Of a stretch of 64,000 nucleotides of DNA, positions 43,759 to 53,339 are shown piece by piece. The notes under the pieces are model-generated. The model had not been told where the DNA came from, did no database searches, and was given only the letters and a program-made list of their open reading frames with translations. The position numbers were made by a program, and so were the translations under genes. Location of the stretch: contig NZNV01000019.1 in assembly GCA_002695025.1 (NCBI GenBank), forward strand, positions 1-64,000, in the 5' to 3' direction. The stretch's first letter is position 1; every line of letters starts with the position of its first letter. Source of the stretch: Owenweeksia sp. (GTDB lineage Bacteria; Bacteroidota; Bacteroidia; Flavobacteriales; Schleiferiaceae).

Positions 43759-44849
43759 AAAATTGCCGAGCCTTTATTTTCGTACTGCTGGCTTTCTTGG
43801 CAGCAGCCTGTAAGGAAGATCCAAAAGATGACCAGCCAGCAGATAGCTTTGACCGGAAGGCACTTTTTACCAACCTGAGCGAAACCGCTATTTTACCTGC
43901 CTTCCTCGATTTTGTAAAGCAGGCCGATAGTCTTCAACAAATAGCCGAAGCCTTTCGGCTACAACCCGATCTGCCCAACCTCAGTGCATTGCGCGATCAA
44001 TGGATACAAACCAAATTCGCTTCCAAACAGATTGAACTACTGAAGTTTGGCCCCCTTAATGACACTAAAATGTATAGTCTGGTGGATAAGTGGCCCACCA
44101 ATGAGGGTTTCATCGAAGGATTTATAAATGGTTCGGACCCGATCACCGAGAGTTTTATCCAGGGTAAAGGTGCTACATCCAAGGGCTTACCCGCCATTGA
44201 ATACCTTCTGTTTGAGGAAAAAGATGCTGATCTTCTCCTGGCCCGGCTAAAGAATGAACCCCGCAGAGTAGATTACATAGTGGCTGCCTCCCACAACCTG
44301 TACCAGAAAACCCTGGAAATTGCCAGCCTTTGGTCACCCCTTGGTGATAACTACCAGGCTGAATACATCGAAAACACTTTCAGTGGCCTGGATGGATCTC
44401 TTAGCCTTACGGTTAACCAAATGTCCAGCCATCTGGAGTTTATGTTGGTTTCCAAGCTGGGCAAGGCCTTGGGCAAAGACCTCAACCGCGATGCGGACCC
44501 AGTCTACCTGGAGGCCTACCGCAGCGGTGTTTCGGCTGGTTGCCTCCTGGAAAATCTGCTCATCTTCCGCGAACTCTTTAAAGGGGGCGCAGGACTGGGT
44601 TTTGATGATTACCTGGACTACCTGAATGCCAAAAAAGATAATGAGCTTCTCAGCCGTAGGATATTGGATCAGGTTCAGGATCTTGAAAACCGCTTAAGCA
44701 ATATTTCCCCTTCTCTCAAAGAAACCCTGGACCAAACCACCACAGAAGATCTCTACCAGGAACTTCGCGAATTGCTGGTACTGGTAAAAGTAGATATGGC
44801 TTCAGCCTTATCCGTTACCCTGACCTTTACCGATAATGATGGGGACTAG
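43755..44849 (+). CDS. Imelysin-family (M75) lipoprotein, IPPA-like, copy 2
   Basis: 364 residues with a lipoprotein signal ending LAAAC. The IPPA-like motif GLPAIEYLLF is present and the overall order of helices parallels the first imelysin (FDRKALFTNLSETAILPAFLD; TVNQMSSHLEFMLVSKLGK). It ends TFTDNDGD, matching the tail of the 39939 gene. Overlapping starts and stops with the genes on both sides (4 and 14 bases) show tight translational coupling. Confidence 0.88.
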   Translation: MKNCRAFIFVLLAFLAAACKEDPKDDQPADSFDRKALFTNLSETAILPAFLDFVKQADSLQQIAEAFRLQPDLPNLSALRDQWIQTKFASKQIELLKFGPLNDTKMYSLVDKWPTNEGFIEGFINGSDPITESFIQGKGATSKGLPAIEYLLFEEKDADLLLARLKNEPRRVDYIVAASHNLYQKTLEIASLWSPLGDNYQAEYIENTFSGLDGSLSLTVNQMSSHLEFMLVSKLGKALGKDLNRDADPVYLEAYRSGVSAGCLLENLLIFRELFKGGAGLGFDDYLDYLNAKKDNELLSRRILDQVQDLENRLSNISPSLKETLDQTTTEDLYQELRELLVLVKVDMASALSVTLTFTDNDGD

Positions 44850-46185
44850 AGCCACAGGCAAATCCTTTACTCCCTTTGCGTCAACTGCCTCCCTGGCACC
44901 ACTGGCCGTCTTCCGGATCATCTTTGGTGTACTGATGCTTTTTTCCACCTTGCGTTTCTGGGTTTACGGATGGATAGACGACTTGTACATCAAACCCTCA
45001 TTCCACTTTAAATATTATGGTTTTGAGTGGGTGCAGGCGTTAAGCGCAGAAGGCATGTATGGTTTATTTACCCTTATGGCAGTAGCTTCCTTATTGATAG
45101 CCCTGGGCCTGGCGTACCGGGTGGCAGCTGTTCTCTTCTTCCTGGCATTCACCTATGTGGAACTAATTGATGTGACCACCTACCTCAACCATTATTACTT
45201 TGTAAGCCTGGTAGCCTTTCTCCTGATATGGCTGCCAGCCAACCGGCTCTATTCACTGGATGTACGCTTTGGTTGGAAGCAGCCTGCTCTGCGTGGCAGT
45301 CCCTGGTTTGTTAACATTATCCGCCTGCAACTCGCTATAGTTTATTTCTACGCAGGTGTGGCCAAACTCAACCCGGAATGGATGCTGGAGGCTCTGCCCC
45401 TTAAAATCTGGCTTCCCGCTAAAGCGGATATGCCACTGATCGGTCCTTTGCTGGACTATGAATGGGTAGCGTATGCCTTCAGTTGGTTTGGCGCTTTCTA
45501 CGATTTGACCATCCCCTTCTTCCTATGGAACCGTAAAACACGCCCCTTCGCCTATATAACGGTAATCATCTTCCATATACTCACCTGGTTGCTGTTCCCC
45601 ATTGGGGTTTTTCCCTGGGTGATGATCTTCAGCACACTCATCTTCTTTGGAGATGACTTCCATCAGAAAGTACTCTCCCGTCTTGACGGGATATTTAAGC
45701 TTCCCGCCAGCGCCAACTTTACCCAGTCCCGTATACATCCAGCCCTGCGGATCTTTTTTATCATCTTCTTAGCGTGGCAGGTACTTTGGCCATGGCGCTT
45801 TATGGCTTACCCCGGTAAACTGTTCTGGACGGAGCAGGGATACCGCCTGAGCTGGCGCGTTATGCTCATGGAAAAAGCCGGCTACGTGACCTTCCATATT
45901 ACTGACCCCAGGACCGGCCGCAGTGGTGAAGCCCACCCTTCTGATTACCTCACTCCCAACCAGGAAAAACAAATGTCAACCCAGCCCGATCTCATTCTGC
46001 AGTTTGCGCATTACCTGGAAAAGGAATACCAGGCCAAAGGTGTGGAAGACCCCGTTATTACAGCCGAAGCCTATGTGACCCTCAACGGGCAGGGGAGCCG
46101 CCTTTTTATTGATCCTGAAGCTGATCTTACTGAAAAGGATGATAGCTTTGCGCCCAAGGAATGGATACTGGATTATGAAGATTAG
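44836..46185 (+). CDS. HTTM-domain membrane protein (vitamin K-dependent gamma-carboxylase-like)
   Basis: 449 residues with about nine transmembrane helices in the first 320. The pattern FRIIFGVLMLFSTLRFWVYGWID, then FHFKYYGFEWV, HYYFVSLVAFLLIWLPANR and VNIIRLQLAIVYFYAGVAKL (given as separate parts), is the HTTM domain shared with vitamin K-dependent gamma-glutamyl carboxylase. The C-terminal 130 residues are a soluble tail. Bacterial homologues are uncharacterised, but this gene is linked with imelysins across Bacteroidota. A carboxylase or quinone-linked role is possible. Overlaps the TonB receptor gene. Confidence 0.85.
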   Translation: MMGTRATGKSFTPFASTASLAPLAVFRIIFGVLMLFSTLRFWVYGWIDDLYIKPSFHFKYYGFEWVQALSAEGMYGLFTLMAVASLLIALGLAYRVAAVLFFLAFTYVELIDVTTYLNHYYFVSLVAFLLIWLPANRLYSLDVRFGWKQPALRGSPWFVNIIRLQLAIVYFYAGVAKLNPEWMLEALPLKIWLPAKADMPLIGPLLDYEWVAYAFSWFGAFYDLTIPFFLWNRKTRPFAYITVIIFHILTWLLFPIGVFPWVMIFSTLIFFGDDFHQKVLSRLDGIFKLPASANFTQSRIHPALRIFFIIFLAWQVLWPWRFMAYPGKLFWTEQGYRLSWRVMLMEKAGYVTFHITDPRTGRSGEAHPSDYLTPNQEKQMSTQPDLILQFAHYLEKEYQAKGVEDPVITAEAYVTLNGQGSRLFIDPEADLTEKDDSFAPKEWILDYED

Positions 46186-48619
46186 GTTCGCCTTTTTATT
46201 CTTGTTTTTTCAGACTTTGCTGGCCGCGCAAACCGGCACCATTGAGGGTAAGATTACCTATCAAACTTCAGAAGGCCTGATACTGGCCCACGTTTTTATT
46301 CCAAAACTGAATAAGGGAACAACTACCAATGAGGAAGGATATTTTCAGCTGCGTGAAATCCCCTTTGGAAAGTATCATGTGCAGATATCCTATGTAGGGA
46401 TGGAACCGGTGGACACCCTGGTAAAGGTAAAGTCCGAAACCATAACCCTGAATATTGATATGGTTTCCACTGTGCAGCTGGGGATAGACATCATCTACGA
46501 GAACGATCGCAACAACATTTCAGGCTATGACCGGCTTAAAAGTGTAGAAGGGACTGCCATCTATGCTTCCAAAAAAAATGAGATCATCAAGGTGGCTGAC
46601 CTTACCGCCAATCTGAGCAGCAACAATGCCCGCCAGGTATTTGCCCGGGTACCCGGGGTGAATGTTTGGGAAAGTGATGTAGCCGGACTACAACTGGGAG
46701 TTGGAGCACGCGGGTTAAGTCCAGACCGGACTGCTAATTTCAACACACGCCAAAATGGATATGATATGGCGGCCGATGCGCTGGGCTACCCGGAAAGCTA
46801 CTACGCTCCACCCATGCAGGCCATCGAGCGGGTGGAAATTGTACGTGGTGCCGCTTCTCTCCAATACGGTACCCAATTTGGCGGCATGATCAATCTACAG
46901 CTCAAAAAAGGACCAACTAATAAGAGGCTGGCCAGTAAAACGATGAACACCTACAATAGCGTAGGTTATTTCAATACCTACAACGAGCTGGGAGGCCAAA
47001 GCGGAAAACTGAATTACTACAGCTTCTGGAATTACCGAAAGGGAAGCGGCTTCCGTGACTATACTGACTTTTATGCCAACACCAATTATCTGCGCCTGGG
47101 CTATGAATTCAACAACCGCTTCCGGATGGCGGTTGATTATACTTATATGTCCTACCTGGCCCAGCAACCCGGAGGACTTACCGATGTGCAGTACCAGGAA
47201 GACCCCTATCAATCCCTGCGTACACGGAACTGGTTCAAGGTGCGCTGGAACCTGGCTTCCATTACTTTAGATTACGATATTTCGGATCGGACACTGCTCA
47301 ATTCAAGATTTTTTGGTCTTATGGGAACCCGCCAGGCCGTAGGCAATCTGCAAACGCCTAACCGTCCTGACCTGGAGCCCTACAACAACCGTGACCTGCT
47401 GGTAGATTATTACCGGAACGTGGGTAACGAAACCCGCTTTCTCCATCGTTACCACATCCGTAAACAACCGGCCGCTTTTCTCATTGGAGCTCGTTTTTAT
47501 AGAGGATTTACTGAAAAAACCCAGGGCTTCGGAAGCACCGGTACCGATGCCGATTTCCGTTTTTATACCGAAGACCTGAAACTGAAGTCCGATTATGATT
47601 TTCCCAGCTATAATCTGGCTATATTCTCGGAGAACATCTTTAACATAACAGATCGTTTATCCGTAACCCCCGGCATCCGTATGGACCGGATCGTCACCAC
47701 TGCTGATGGCTATTACGACAGTTCCATCCGCATTCCGCTTACCGGTGAAGTAGTGGTGGATAGTTCTACTTTTGAGAACCGAAAAAGAGAACGGAACCTC
47801 CTGCTACTGGGAATTGGCTTAAGCTATAAATTCAACGACCACCTGGAGTTGTACAGCAATTTTTCCCAGAATTACCGGGCCATTACCTTTAATGATATAC
47901 GCGTAGTCAACCCCTCTGCAGCCGTTGACCCCCAACTTCAGGATGAAAAAGGCTTTAACCTGGACCTGGGTGTACGTGGGGAACCGTTCAAAGGTCTTAC
48001 CACAGATATTGGGGTTTTCCTGTTAAGCTATGAAGACCGCATCGGTTCCTACCTGAGAATCGTGGAAGATGAATTCTTCGGCCAGCGCCTGGTGCGTTAC
48101 ACCACCAACATTGCTGATGCCAGAATTGCCGGACTGGAATCCTACCTGGAAGCAGACATCAATACCTTACTGCACCTGAAGGGAAGATGGCGCTGGAGCA
48201 TTTTCACCAACCTTGCCTATACCTACGCACAGTATTACAATGCTGAAGAATCGGCTATAGAGGACAACCGCGTGGAGTACGTTCCGGAATGGAACTTCAA
48301 GACCGGTCTGCAAAGCCGTTGGAAAAAACTAGGCATGGCTCTTCAGTTCAGTTATGTGAGTGATCAGTTTTCCGAGGCCACCAACGCTGGTGCTGACGGA
48401 AGTGCCGGATCTCCCACCGGTATATTTGGTCTTATCCCTTCCTATACCGTCCTTGATTTTTCTGCGGATTACACTTTTAAAGGGTTTCTTTTTGAGGCTG
48501 GGGTAAACAACATCACCAATCAGGTCTATTTTACCCGCAGAGCAACTGGTTATCCCGGTCCGGGCATAATAACCGCCTCCCCACTTAACTTTTACTTAGG
48601 ATTGGGCTATTCCTTATAA
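46175..48619 (+). CDS. TonB-dependent receptor, FecA-like
   Basis: 814 residues from ATG 46175, where the signal peptide MKIRFAFLFLFFQTLLAAQ begins. Next comes a carboxypeptidase-regulatory-like domain (TIEGKITYQTSEGLILAHVF), then a plug domain (ARVPGVNVWESDVAGLQLGV and IERVEIVRGAASLQYGTQFG), then a 22-stranded barrel ending YLGLGYSL. The plug wording resembles FecA/IrpA-type siderophore or citrate receptors. It is the final gene of the operon and likely brings in an iron chelate across the outer membrane for the imelysins to receive. Confidence 0.92.
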   Translation: MKIRFAFLFLFFQTLLAAQTGTIEGKITYQTSEGLILAHVFIPKLNKGTTTNEEGYFQLREIPFGKYHVQISYVGMEPVDTLVKVKSETITLNIDMVSTVQLGIDIIYENDRNNISGYDRLKSVEGTAIYASKKNEIIKVADLTANLSSNNARQVFARVPGVNVWESDVAGLQLGVGARGLSPDRTANFNTRQNGYDMAADALGYPESYYAPPMQAIERVEIVRGAASLQYGTQFGGMINLQLKKGPTNKRLASKTMNTYNSVGYFNTYNELGGQSGKLNYYSFWNYRKGSGFRDYTDFYANTNYLRLGYEFNNRFRMAVDYTYMSYLAQQPGGLTDVQYQEDPYQSLRTRNWFKVRWNLASITLDYDISDRTLLNSRFFGLMGTRQAVGNLQTPNRPDLEPYNNRDLLVDYYRNVGNETRFLHRYHIRKQPAAFLIGARFYRGFTEKTQGFGSTGTDADFRFYTEDLKLKSDYDFPSYNLAIFSENIFNITDRLSVTPGIRMDRIVTTADGYYDSSIRIPLTGEVVVDSSTFENRKRERNLLLLGIGLSYKFNDHLELYSNFSQNYRAITFNDIRVVNPSAAVDPQLQDEKGFNLDLGVRGEPFKGLTTDIGVFLLSYEDRIGSYLRIVEDEFFGQRLVRYTTNIADARIAGLESYLEADINTLLHLKGRWRWSIFTNLAYTYAQYYNAEESAIEDNRVEYVPEWNFKTGLQSRWKKLGMALQFSYVSDQFSEATNAGADGSAGSPTGIFGLIPSYTVLDFSADYTFKGFLFEAGVNNITNQVYFTRRATGYPGPGIITASPLNFYLGLGYSL

Positions 48620-48708
48620 CTATCCTTTTAGCTTTTCTTAAATCAGGCTTAACCCTGAAAAAAAACATGCCTGCTTGCTTTGCAGAAACAATCCAAAAAG
48701 CACGTAGC

Positions 48709-50484
48709 ATGAAATACTTTTATCTTCCCATTCTTTCTTTATTATCCCTTTCTGTCAGCGCACAAACGCTCAATTTTGTAAAAGCCGGCACCTATGCCAC
48801 CGGTATTTTTGACGATTCCGGTACTGAGATCACGGCTTTCGACCCGGCCAGCAAACTACTCTTTTCCACCAACGGTAGCGAGACCAAACTGGATGTTGTA
48901 GATCTCTCCGATATACAAAACCCGACTCTGCAATTCCAGATCAACCTGTCCACGTATATGAGTGGAGTAAACAGCGTAGCCGTATACAACGGCACCGTAG
49001 CAGCGGTAGGTGAACCAACCTCTGGCGACCAGGATCCTGGCGTGGTAGCCTTTTTTGACATCCAGGGTAACTTCCTGAAACAATTGACGGCCGGAGCTAT
49101 GCCGGACATGGTAACTTTTACCCCTGATGGCAGCCTGTTGTTGATAGCCAATGAGGGTGAACCTAATGGTGACTACACTATTGATCCGGAAGGTTCCATA
49201 AGCATTATAGATATGTCTGCCGGTGTGGCAAACCTCACCCAGACTGACGTAACTCAAATTACATTTTCAGCTTTGAACGGCACCAATATTGACCCCCTGA
49301 TCAATATTTATGGAAATGATGGCCTTCAAACCATTGCCCAGGATCTGGAGCCAGAGTACATCACCGTGAACAGTTCCTCGACTAAAGCCTTTGTAAGCGT
49401 TCAGGAAAATAACGCCATGGCCATTATTGACCTTACCACTAAAACCCTGGACACCATTGTAGGCCTTGGTTATGTGAACCGTAGCGTGATAGGACTGGAC
49501 GCCTCCAATACAGCTTCTACCATCAACATTGCCACCTACAACAACCTCTTTGGCATGTACCAACCAGACGCTATTACTGCCTTTGAAGCTAACGGGAATA
49601 CGTACATCGCCAGTGCCAACGAGGGTGACGCCCGTGACTACGATACCTATTCCGAAGAAGAGCGTATTAAGGACCTGACTTTGGACCCCACCAATTTTCC
49701 TAATGCGGCTACTCTTCAGAACAAAGATGTATTAGGACGATTGAATATCACCACCTCTCTTGGCGACAATGACGGGGATGGCGACTATGATTCCCTGTTT
49801 CACTTTGGTGCCCGTTCATTCAGTATTTGGAATGATCAGGGACAACTGGTTTGGGATAGTGGCGATGAGTTTGAACAGTACCTGGCCGTGGCCTATCCAA
49901 ACGAGTTCAACTCCAACAATGACGACAATGCCTCCTTCAAGAGCCGTAGCGATGACAAAGGTTGCGAGCCGGAGGCCATCACTACCGGTGATGTGGACGG
50001 AGTAAAATTAGCCTTCATTGGCCTGGAGCGTATGGGTGGCATTATGATTTATGATGTAACCAATCCAAGCGCACCAAACTTCATCATGTACGAACTGAAC
50101 CGTGACTTTAACGTAGCAGCTGATAGTCCCGGAGCGGGTGACCTGGGTCCCGAAGGCATGCTCTTTGTTCCCTCATCCGCCAGCCCCAGTGGAAAGAACC
50201 TGGTGATTGTTTCCAATGAAGTGAGTGGAACCATTACTATTTATGAAGTATTCTACAGCATTGGACTGACTGAAAATGAAACTGTAGAAACCCTGGTTTA
50301 CCCCAATCCAACGGAAGGTAAGATCTACTTCGGGCAAAGCGGCTCCTACCAGGTGTTTAACCTGGATGGCAAAAAAGTGCAAAGTGTTGATCATAAGAAT
50401 GAGGCCGACCTCAGCACACAACCTGCCGGCATCTATATCATCAGAGATAGGGATGGTAATGTTGCAAGGATCATCAAAAAATAA
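48709..50484 (+). CDS. Choice-of-anchor I family beta-propeller with T9SS sorting domain
   Basis: 591 residues from ATG 48709 (the upstream ATG at 48667 gives a poor leader). Signal peptide ends VSAQ. The body is the choice-of-anchor I / mesenchyme-like propeller: FDPASKLLFSTNGSETKLDV, PDMVTFTPDGSLLLIANEGE, ITAFEANGNTYIASANEGDA and GCEPEAITTGDVDGVKLAF. The last 70 residues are a T9SS type A sorting domain (VYPNPTEGKIYFGQ ... AGIYIIRDRDGNVARIIKK). Acidic DxDxDGD loops (NDGDGDYDS) suggest calcium sites. Function unknown; some relatives are annotated as alkaline phosphatase-like. It is monocistronic with a strong terminator. Confidence 0.85.
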   Translation: MKYFYLPILSLLSLSVSAQTLNFVKAGTYATGIFDDSGTEITAFDPASKLLFSTNGSETKLDVVDLSDIQNPTLQFQINLSTYMSGVNSVAVYNGTVAAVGEPTSGDQDPGVVAFFDIQGNFLKQLTAGAMPDMVTFTPDGSLLLIANEGEPNGDYTIDPEGSISIIDMSAGVANLTQTDVTQITFSALNGTNIDPLINIYGNDGLQTIAQDLEPEYITVNSSSTKAFVSVQENNAMAIIDLTTKTLDTIVGLGYVNRSVIGLDASNTASTINIATYNNLFGMYQPDAITAFEANGNTYIASANEGDARDYDTYSEEERIKDLTLDPTNFPNAATLQNKDVLGRLNITTSLGDNDGDGDYDSLFHFGARSFSIWNDQGQLVWDSGDEFEQYLAVAYPNEFNSNNDDNASFKSRSDDKGCEPEAITTGDVDGVKLAFIGLERMGGIMIYDVTNPSAPNFIMYELNRDFNVAADSPGAGDLGPEGMLFVPSSASPSGKNLVIVSNEVSGTITIYEVFYSIGLTENETVETLVYPNPTEGKIYFGQSGSYQVFNLDGKKVQSVDHKNEADLSTQPAGIYIIRDRDGNVARIIKK

Positions 50485-50501
50485 TCCTACTTACTCCAAA
50501 T

Positions 50502-50533
50502 AAAAAAGGCCGCTTTTAAAAGCGGCCTTTTTT
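50502..50533. terminator. Bidirectional intrinsic terminator
   Basis: A perfect 16-bp palindrome: AAAAAAGGCCGCTTTT (50502-50517) followed directly by its complement (50518-50533). It serves the convergent genes ending at 50484 (plus) and 50533 (minus); T-runs lie on both outer ends. Confidence 0.9.
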
Positions 50534-50982
50534 TACTGATAACGGGTCTTTTTACGGTCTTCGTGCTCAATAATACTCCTTAACGTTTTGGATTTTAGAA
50601 TGTCCACCGTTTGGTTACGCACCTCCATGATTGCTTCACGGATCCCGCATATATCTTCATCCATACACTCTTCACATTTCTCGTAATACTGGTAAGTCAC
50701 ACAAGGCAGCAAACCAATAGCTCCGTCAAAAATGCGGTGAATATCGGCCAGGTTTACTTCCGCAGGTTCCTTTCGCAGGTAATAGCCTCCCCCACGACCC
50801 ATTTTACTTCCTAATATGCCGTGGTTTTTCAGATTCAACAGTATAGCCTCCAAAAACTTCTTGGGAATGTTCTGTTTCTCAGATATCTCAGCGATCTGGA
50901 TCTTTTCCTTAGGATCTTCCTGGTACTTCCGGGCCAGATATACCAAAGCATTAATAGCGTATTTGGATTTTTTGGAAAGCAT
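50533..50982 (-). CDS. Rrf2-family transcriptional regulator
   Basis: 149 residues from ATG 50982 (the upstream reading is not supported). Winged-helix Rrf2 fold: MLSKKSKYAINALVYLARKY, IQIAEISEKQNIPKKFLEAI and GRGGGYYLRKEPAEVNLADI. Four cysteines lie in LPCVTYQYYEKCEECMDEDI and the following Cys. This region is where IscR/NsrR-type members bind an iron-sulfur cluster, but CymR-like cysteine regulators also occur here, so the effector is open. The 289 bases upstream, shared with dinB, show no recognisable gene. Confidence 0.85.
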   Translation of the reverse strand: MLSKKSKYAINALVYLARKYQEDPKEKIQIAEISEKQNIPKKFLEAILLNLKNHGILGSKMGRGGGYYLRKEPAEVNLADIHRIFDGAIGLLPCVTYQYYEKCEECMDEDICGIREAIMEVRNQTVDILKSKTLRSIIEHEDRKKTRYQ

Positions 50983-51271
50983 GATCAAAAATAGGAAAAC
51001 AGTACTACACCTCACACCAAAAGCCGGGTACATACTGGCTTGCAGAAACGAAAGTTTCACAATTGCACCACCTTACCCCGTAAAGGCATGTTCCTAAACC
51101 AAATGATCATCAGATACATACCTACAGCATGCCCCAGTATCAGAAATACGCTTCAAAATTTTTCCAAAGTTTTGGATCTGTTTTCTTCCACTATGGCTTC
51201 CCTGCTTTTCGAGCCGCTCACGTGCAAGCTCAATATTGGATTTCAGTTATCTTTCCCTCGATTTAAGCAGC

Positions 51272-52351
51272 ATGATACCGGAGGAATACATACGAAAGAT
51301 CATACACGTGGATATGGATGCCTTTTATGCATCTGTAGAGCAGCGGGACAATCCCGAATTAAAGGGGAAGCCGGTAGCCGTGGGTGGCTCACGTGAGCGC
51401 GGTGTTGTTGCAGCTGCCAGCTATGAAGCCAGAAAGTTTGGTGTACGTTCTGCCATGCCTTCATCCCTGGCCTACCGCAAGTGTCCGGAAATCATCTTTG
51501 TAAAGTCCAACTTTGAAAAGTACCGATCTGTATCCCGTCAGATACGGGATATTTTCCTGGAGTATACAGACTTAGTAGAGCCCCTCTCCCTGGACGAAGC
51601 CTACCTGGACGTTACTGAAAACAAGAAAGGTATTGAAACCGCCACACGTATTGCCAAAGAGATTCGCCAACGCATTTGGGAAGAAACACAACTCACAGCT
51701 TCGGCCGGCATCTCCATCAATAAATTCCTGGCTAAAGTAGCTTCCGATATCAACAAACCCAACGGGCAAAAAACCATTATGCCAGCACAGGCCCTTGGCT
51801 TCCTGGAGGAATTACCCATTCAGAAATTCTACGGCATTGGTGTTAAAACGGCCGAAAAAATGAAACGCCTGGGTATTCACTTTGGCAAAGACCTCAAAAA
51901 ATGGGAACTACCCTTGTTGATACGTGAGTTTGGCAAGTCAGGCCAGCATTATTACAATATCGTGCGGGGCCTGCAAAAAAGCCGGGTGAAACCGGATCGT
52001 ATCCGCAAGTCGCTGGGAGCAGAACGCACCTTTTCCAGGGACCTCAAAACCGAAGCAGAAATGGAAACCGCCCTGCAGGACATTATGGACAAACTGGAGG
52101 AAAGGATCCGAAGCACAAAAACTACCGGCAAAACGGTGACGCTCAAACTCAAGTATTTTGACTTTGAGCAACACACCCGCAGCTTTACCTTTGGTCACAG
52201 TATCGAATCGGCAACGGACATACTCCAAAAATCTATAGAGCTTTTGCACCAGCCTTTTCCGGACAAAGCTGTACGCCTGTTGGGAATCAGCCTCTCCAAC
52301 CTCAACCATGATGAAGAAAAACAAACGGTGCAACTCACACTTTCTTTTTAA
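51272..52351 (+). CDS. dinB: DNA polymerase IV (Y-family)
   Basis: 359 residues from ATG 51272 (the ORF continues upstream in frame, but without a start that fits the family). Error-prone translesion polymerase. The catalytic motif HVDMDAFYASVEQRD carries Asp14, and PLSLDEAYLDVTENK carries the second Asp/Glu pair. The little-finger domain follows, with SAGISINKFLAKVASDINKP (nucleotide-binding HhH) and a C-terminal beta-clamp-like segment QTVQLTLSF. Divergent from Rrf2; no clear SOS box could be picked out by eye. Confidence 0.95.
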   Translation: MIPEEYIRKIIHVDMDAFYASVEQRDNPELKGKPVAVGGSRERGVVAAASYEARKFGVRSAMPSSLAYRKCPEIIFVKSNFEKYRSVSRQIRDIFLEYTDLVEPLSLDEAYLDVTENKKGIETATRIAKEIRQRIWEETQLTASAGISINKFLAKVASDINKPNGQKTIMPAQALGFLEELPIQKFYGIGVKTAEKMKRLGIHFGKDLKKWELPLLIREFGKSGQHYYNIVRGLQKSRVKPDRIRKSLGAERTFSRDLKTEAEMETALQDIMDKLEERIRSTKTTGKTVTLKLKYFDFEQHTRSFTFGHSIESATDILQKSIELLHQPFPDKAVRLLGISLSNLNHDEEKQTVQLTLSF

Positions 52352-52418
52352 GTATACCATTCCATTACTTAAGTTTGGTACGAAAATGGATTTTTCCACC
52401 GTAAATTAAAATTGTGAT

Positions 52419-53264
52419 ATGCGCTTAATTTCCTCTCTTCTTATTGCCGGCACACTGATGCTTACTTCCTGCGAAACAGACTCAATTGACGAGTTTCTTA
52501 ATTCCGGTTTAAGTGAAGCGGAGATTACCGAAGGACTCAAGGAAGCCTTGAAAGTAGGTACGGACACCGCCACCAAGATCCTCTCCGTGAAGGATGGTTA
52601 CCTCAAGGACCAGGCCGTGAAGATCCTTTTACCGGACGAAGTACAGTCCAGCATTTCCAATTTCAAAAGCAAATCATTTAAAGTATTAGGTATAACTGTT
52701 ACCGGGGAAATGTTGTACGAGGGCTATCAGAATAACCTGCTTGGGATAAACATTGAGAGCCTTAAGGGAAAAGAGGATGACCTGATTGTCGGGATAAACC
52801 GTGCCGCAGAAGACGCAGCCAAAACAGCTGGCCCTATTTTCCTGGATGCCATTCTGGACATTACCATACAGGACGCCAACAATATCCTTTTTGGCGACAA
52901 CAACAAAGCTGCTACGGAATACCTGGCCTCCAGGACCAGTACTCATCTGTTCAATGAATACGAACCGCGTATTGATAATGCACTGAGTTCCATAAAAATT
53001 GGTGGTTCCAGTGTAGTGGACTCCTATGAGAGTTTTGTAGCCGATTACAACGCCATCCTCAATACCCAGGTTCCGGGAGCCGGAAGTATTGGAAGCCTTA
53101 TGAATATACAAACCATTGCAGCCACTGATATTTCGGTTCATGCCACAAACAAAGGCCTGGATGGCCTGTTCCTGAAAGTAGGGGATGAAGAAGCTCAGAT
53201 CCGTAAAGATCCTTTGGCCAGGGTAAATGCTATCCTGCAGAAGGTGTTTGGCGAACTGGATTAG
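52419..53264 (+). CDS. DUF4197 lipoprotein
   Basis: 281 residues with a lipoprotein signal ending MLTSC (Cys18). The mature part follows DUF4197: LSEAEITEGLKEALKVGTDT at the N-terminus, INRAAEDAAKTAGPIFLDAI in the middle, and GLDGLFLKVGDEEAQIRKDP with ARVNAILQKVFG at the end. This is a helical, widely distributed family of unknown role, presumably in the periplasmic leaflet of the outer membrane. A TAAGTTTG box (52370-52377) about 40 bases upstream may be its -7 element. It is followed by another small exported protein in the same direction. Confidence 0.88.
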   Translation: MRLISSLLIAGTLMLTSCETDSIDEFLNSGLSEAEITEGLKEALKVGTDTATKILSVKDGYLKDQAVKILLPDEVQSSISNFKSKSFKVLGITVTGEMLYEGYQNNLLGINIESLKGKEDDLIVGINRAAEDAAKTAGPIFLDAILDITIQDANNILFGDNNKAATEYLASRTSTHLFNEYEPRIDNALSSIKIGGSSVVDSYESFVADYNAILNTQVPGAGSIGSLMNIQTIAATDISVHATNKGLDGLFLKVGDEEAQIRKDPLARVNAILQKVFGELD

Positions 53265-53339
53265 TCCCAGGCCCTTGACTACGCGCAAATAAATGTGTAT
53301 ACTTCAAGAGTATAATTCCCTTCTAAATACCACCTTATC

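Noticed and set aside
51040-51396. A 118-residue plus-strand ORF over the start of dinB
   Set aside because: Out of frame with the clear polymerase reading and lacking any domain.
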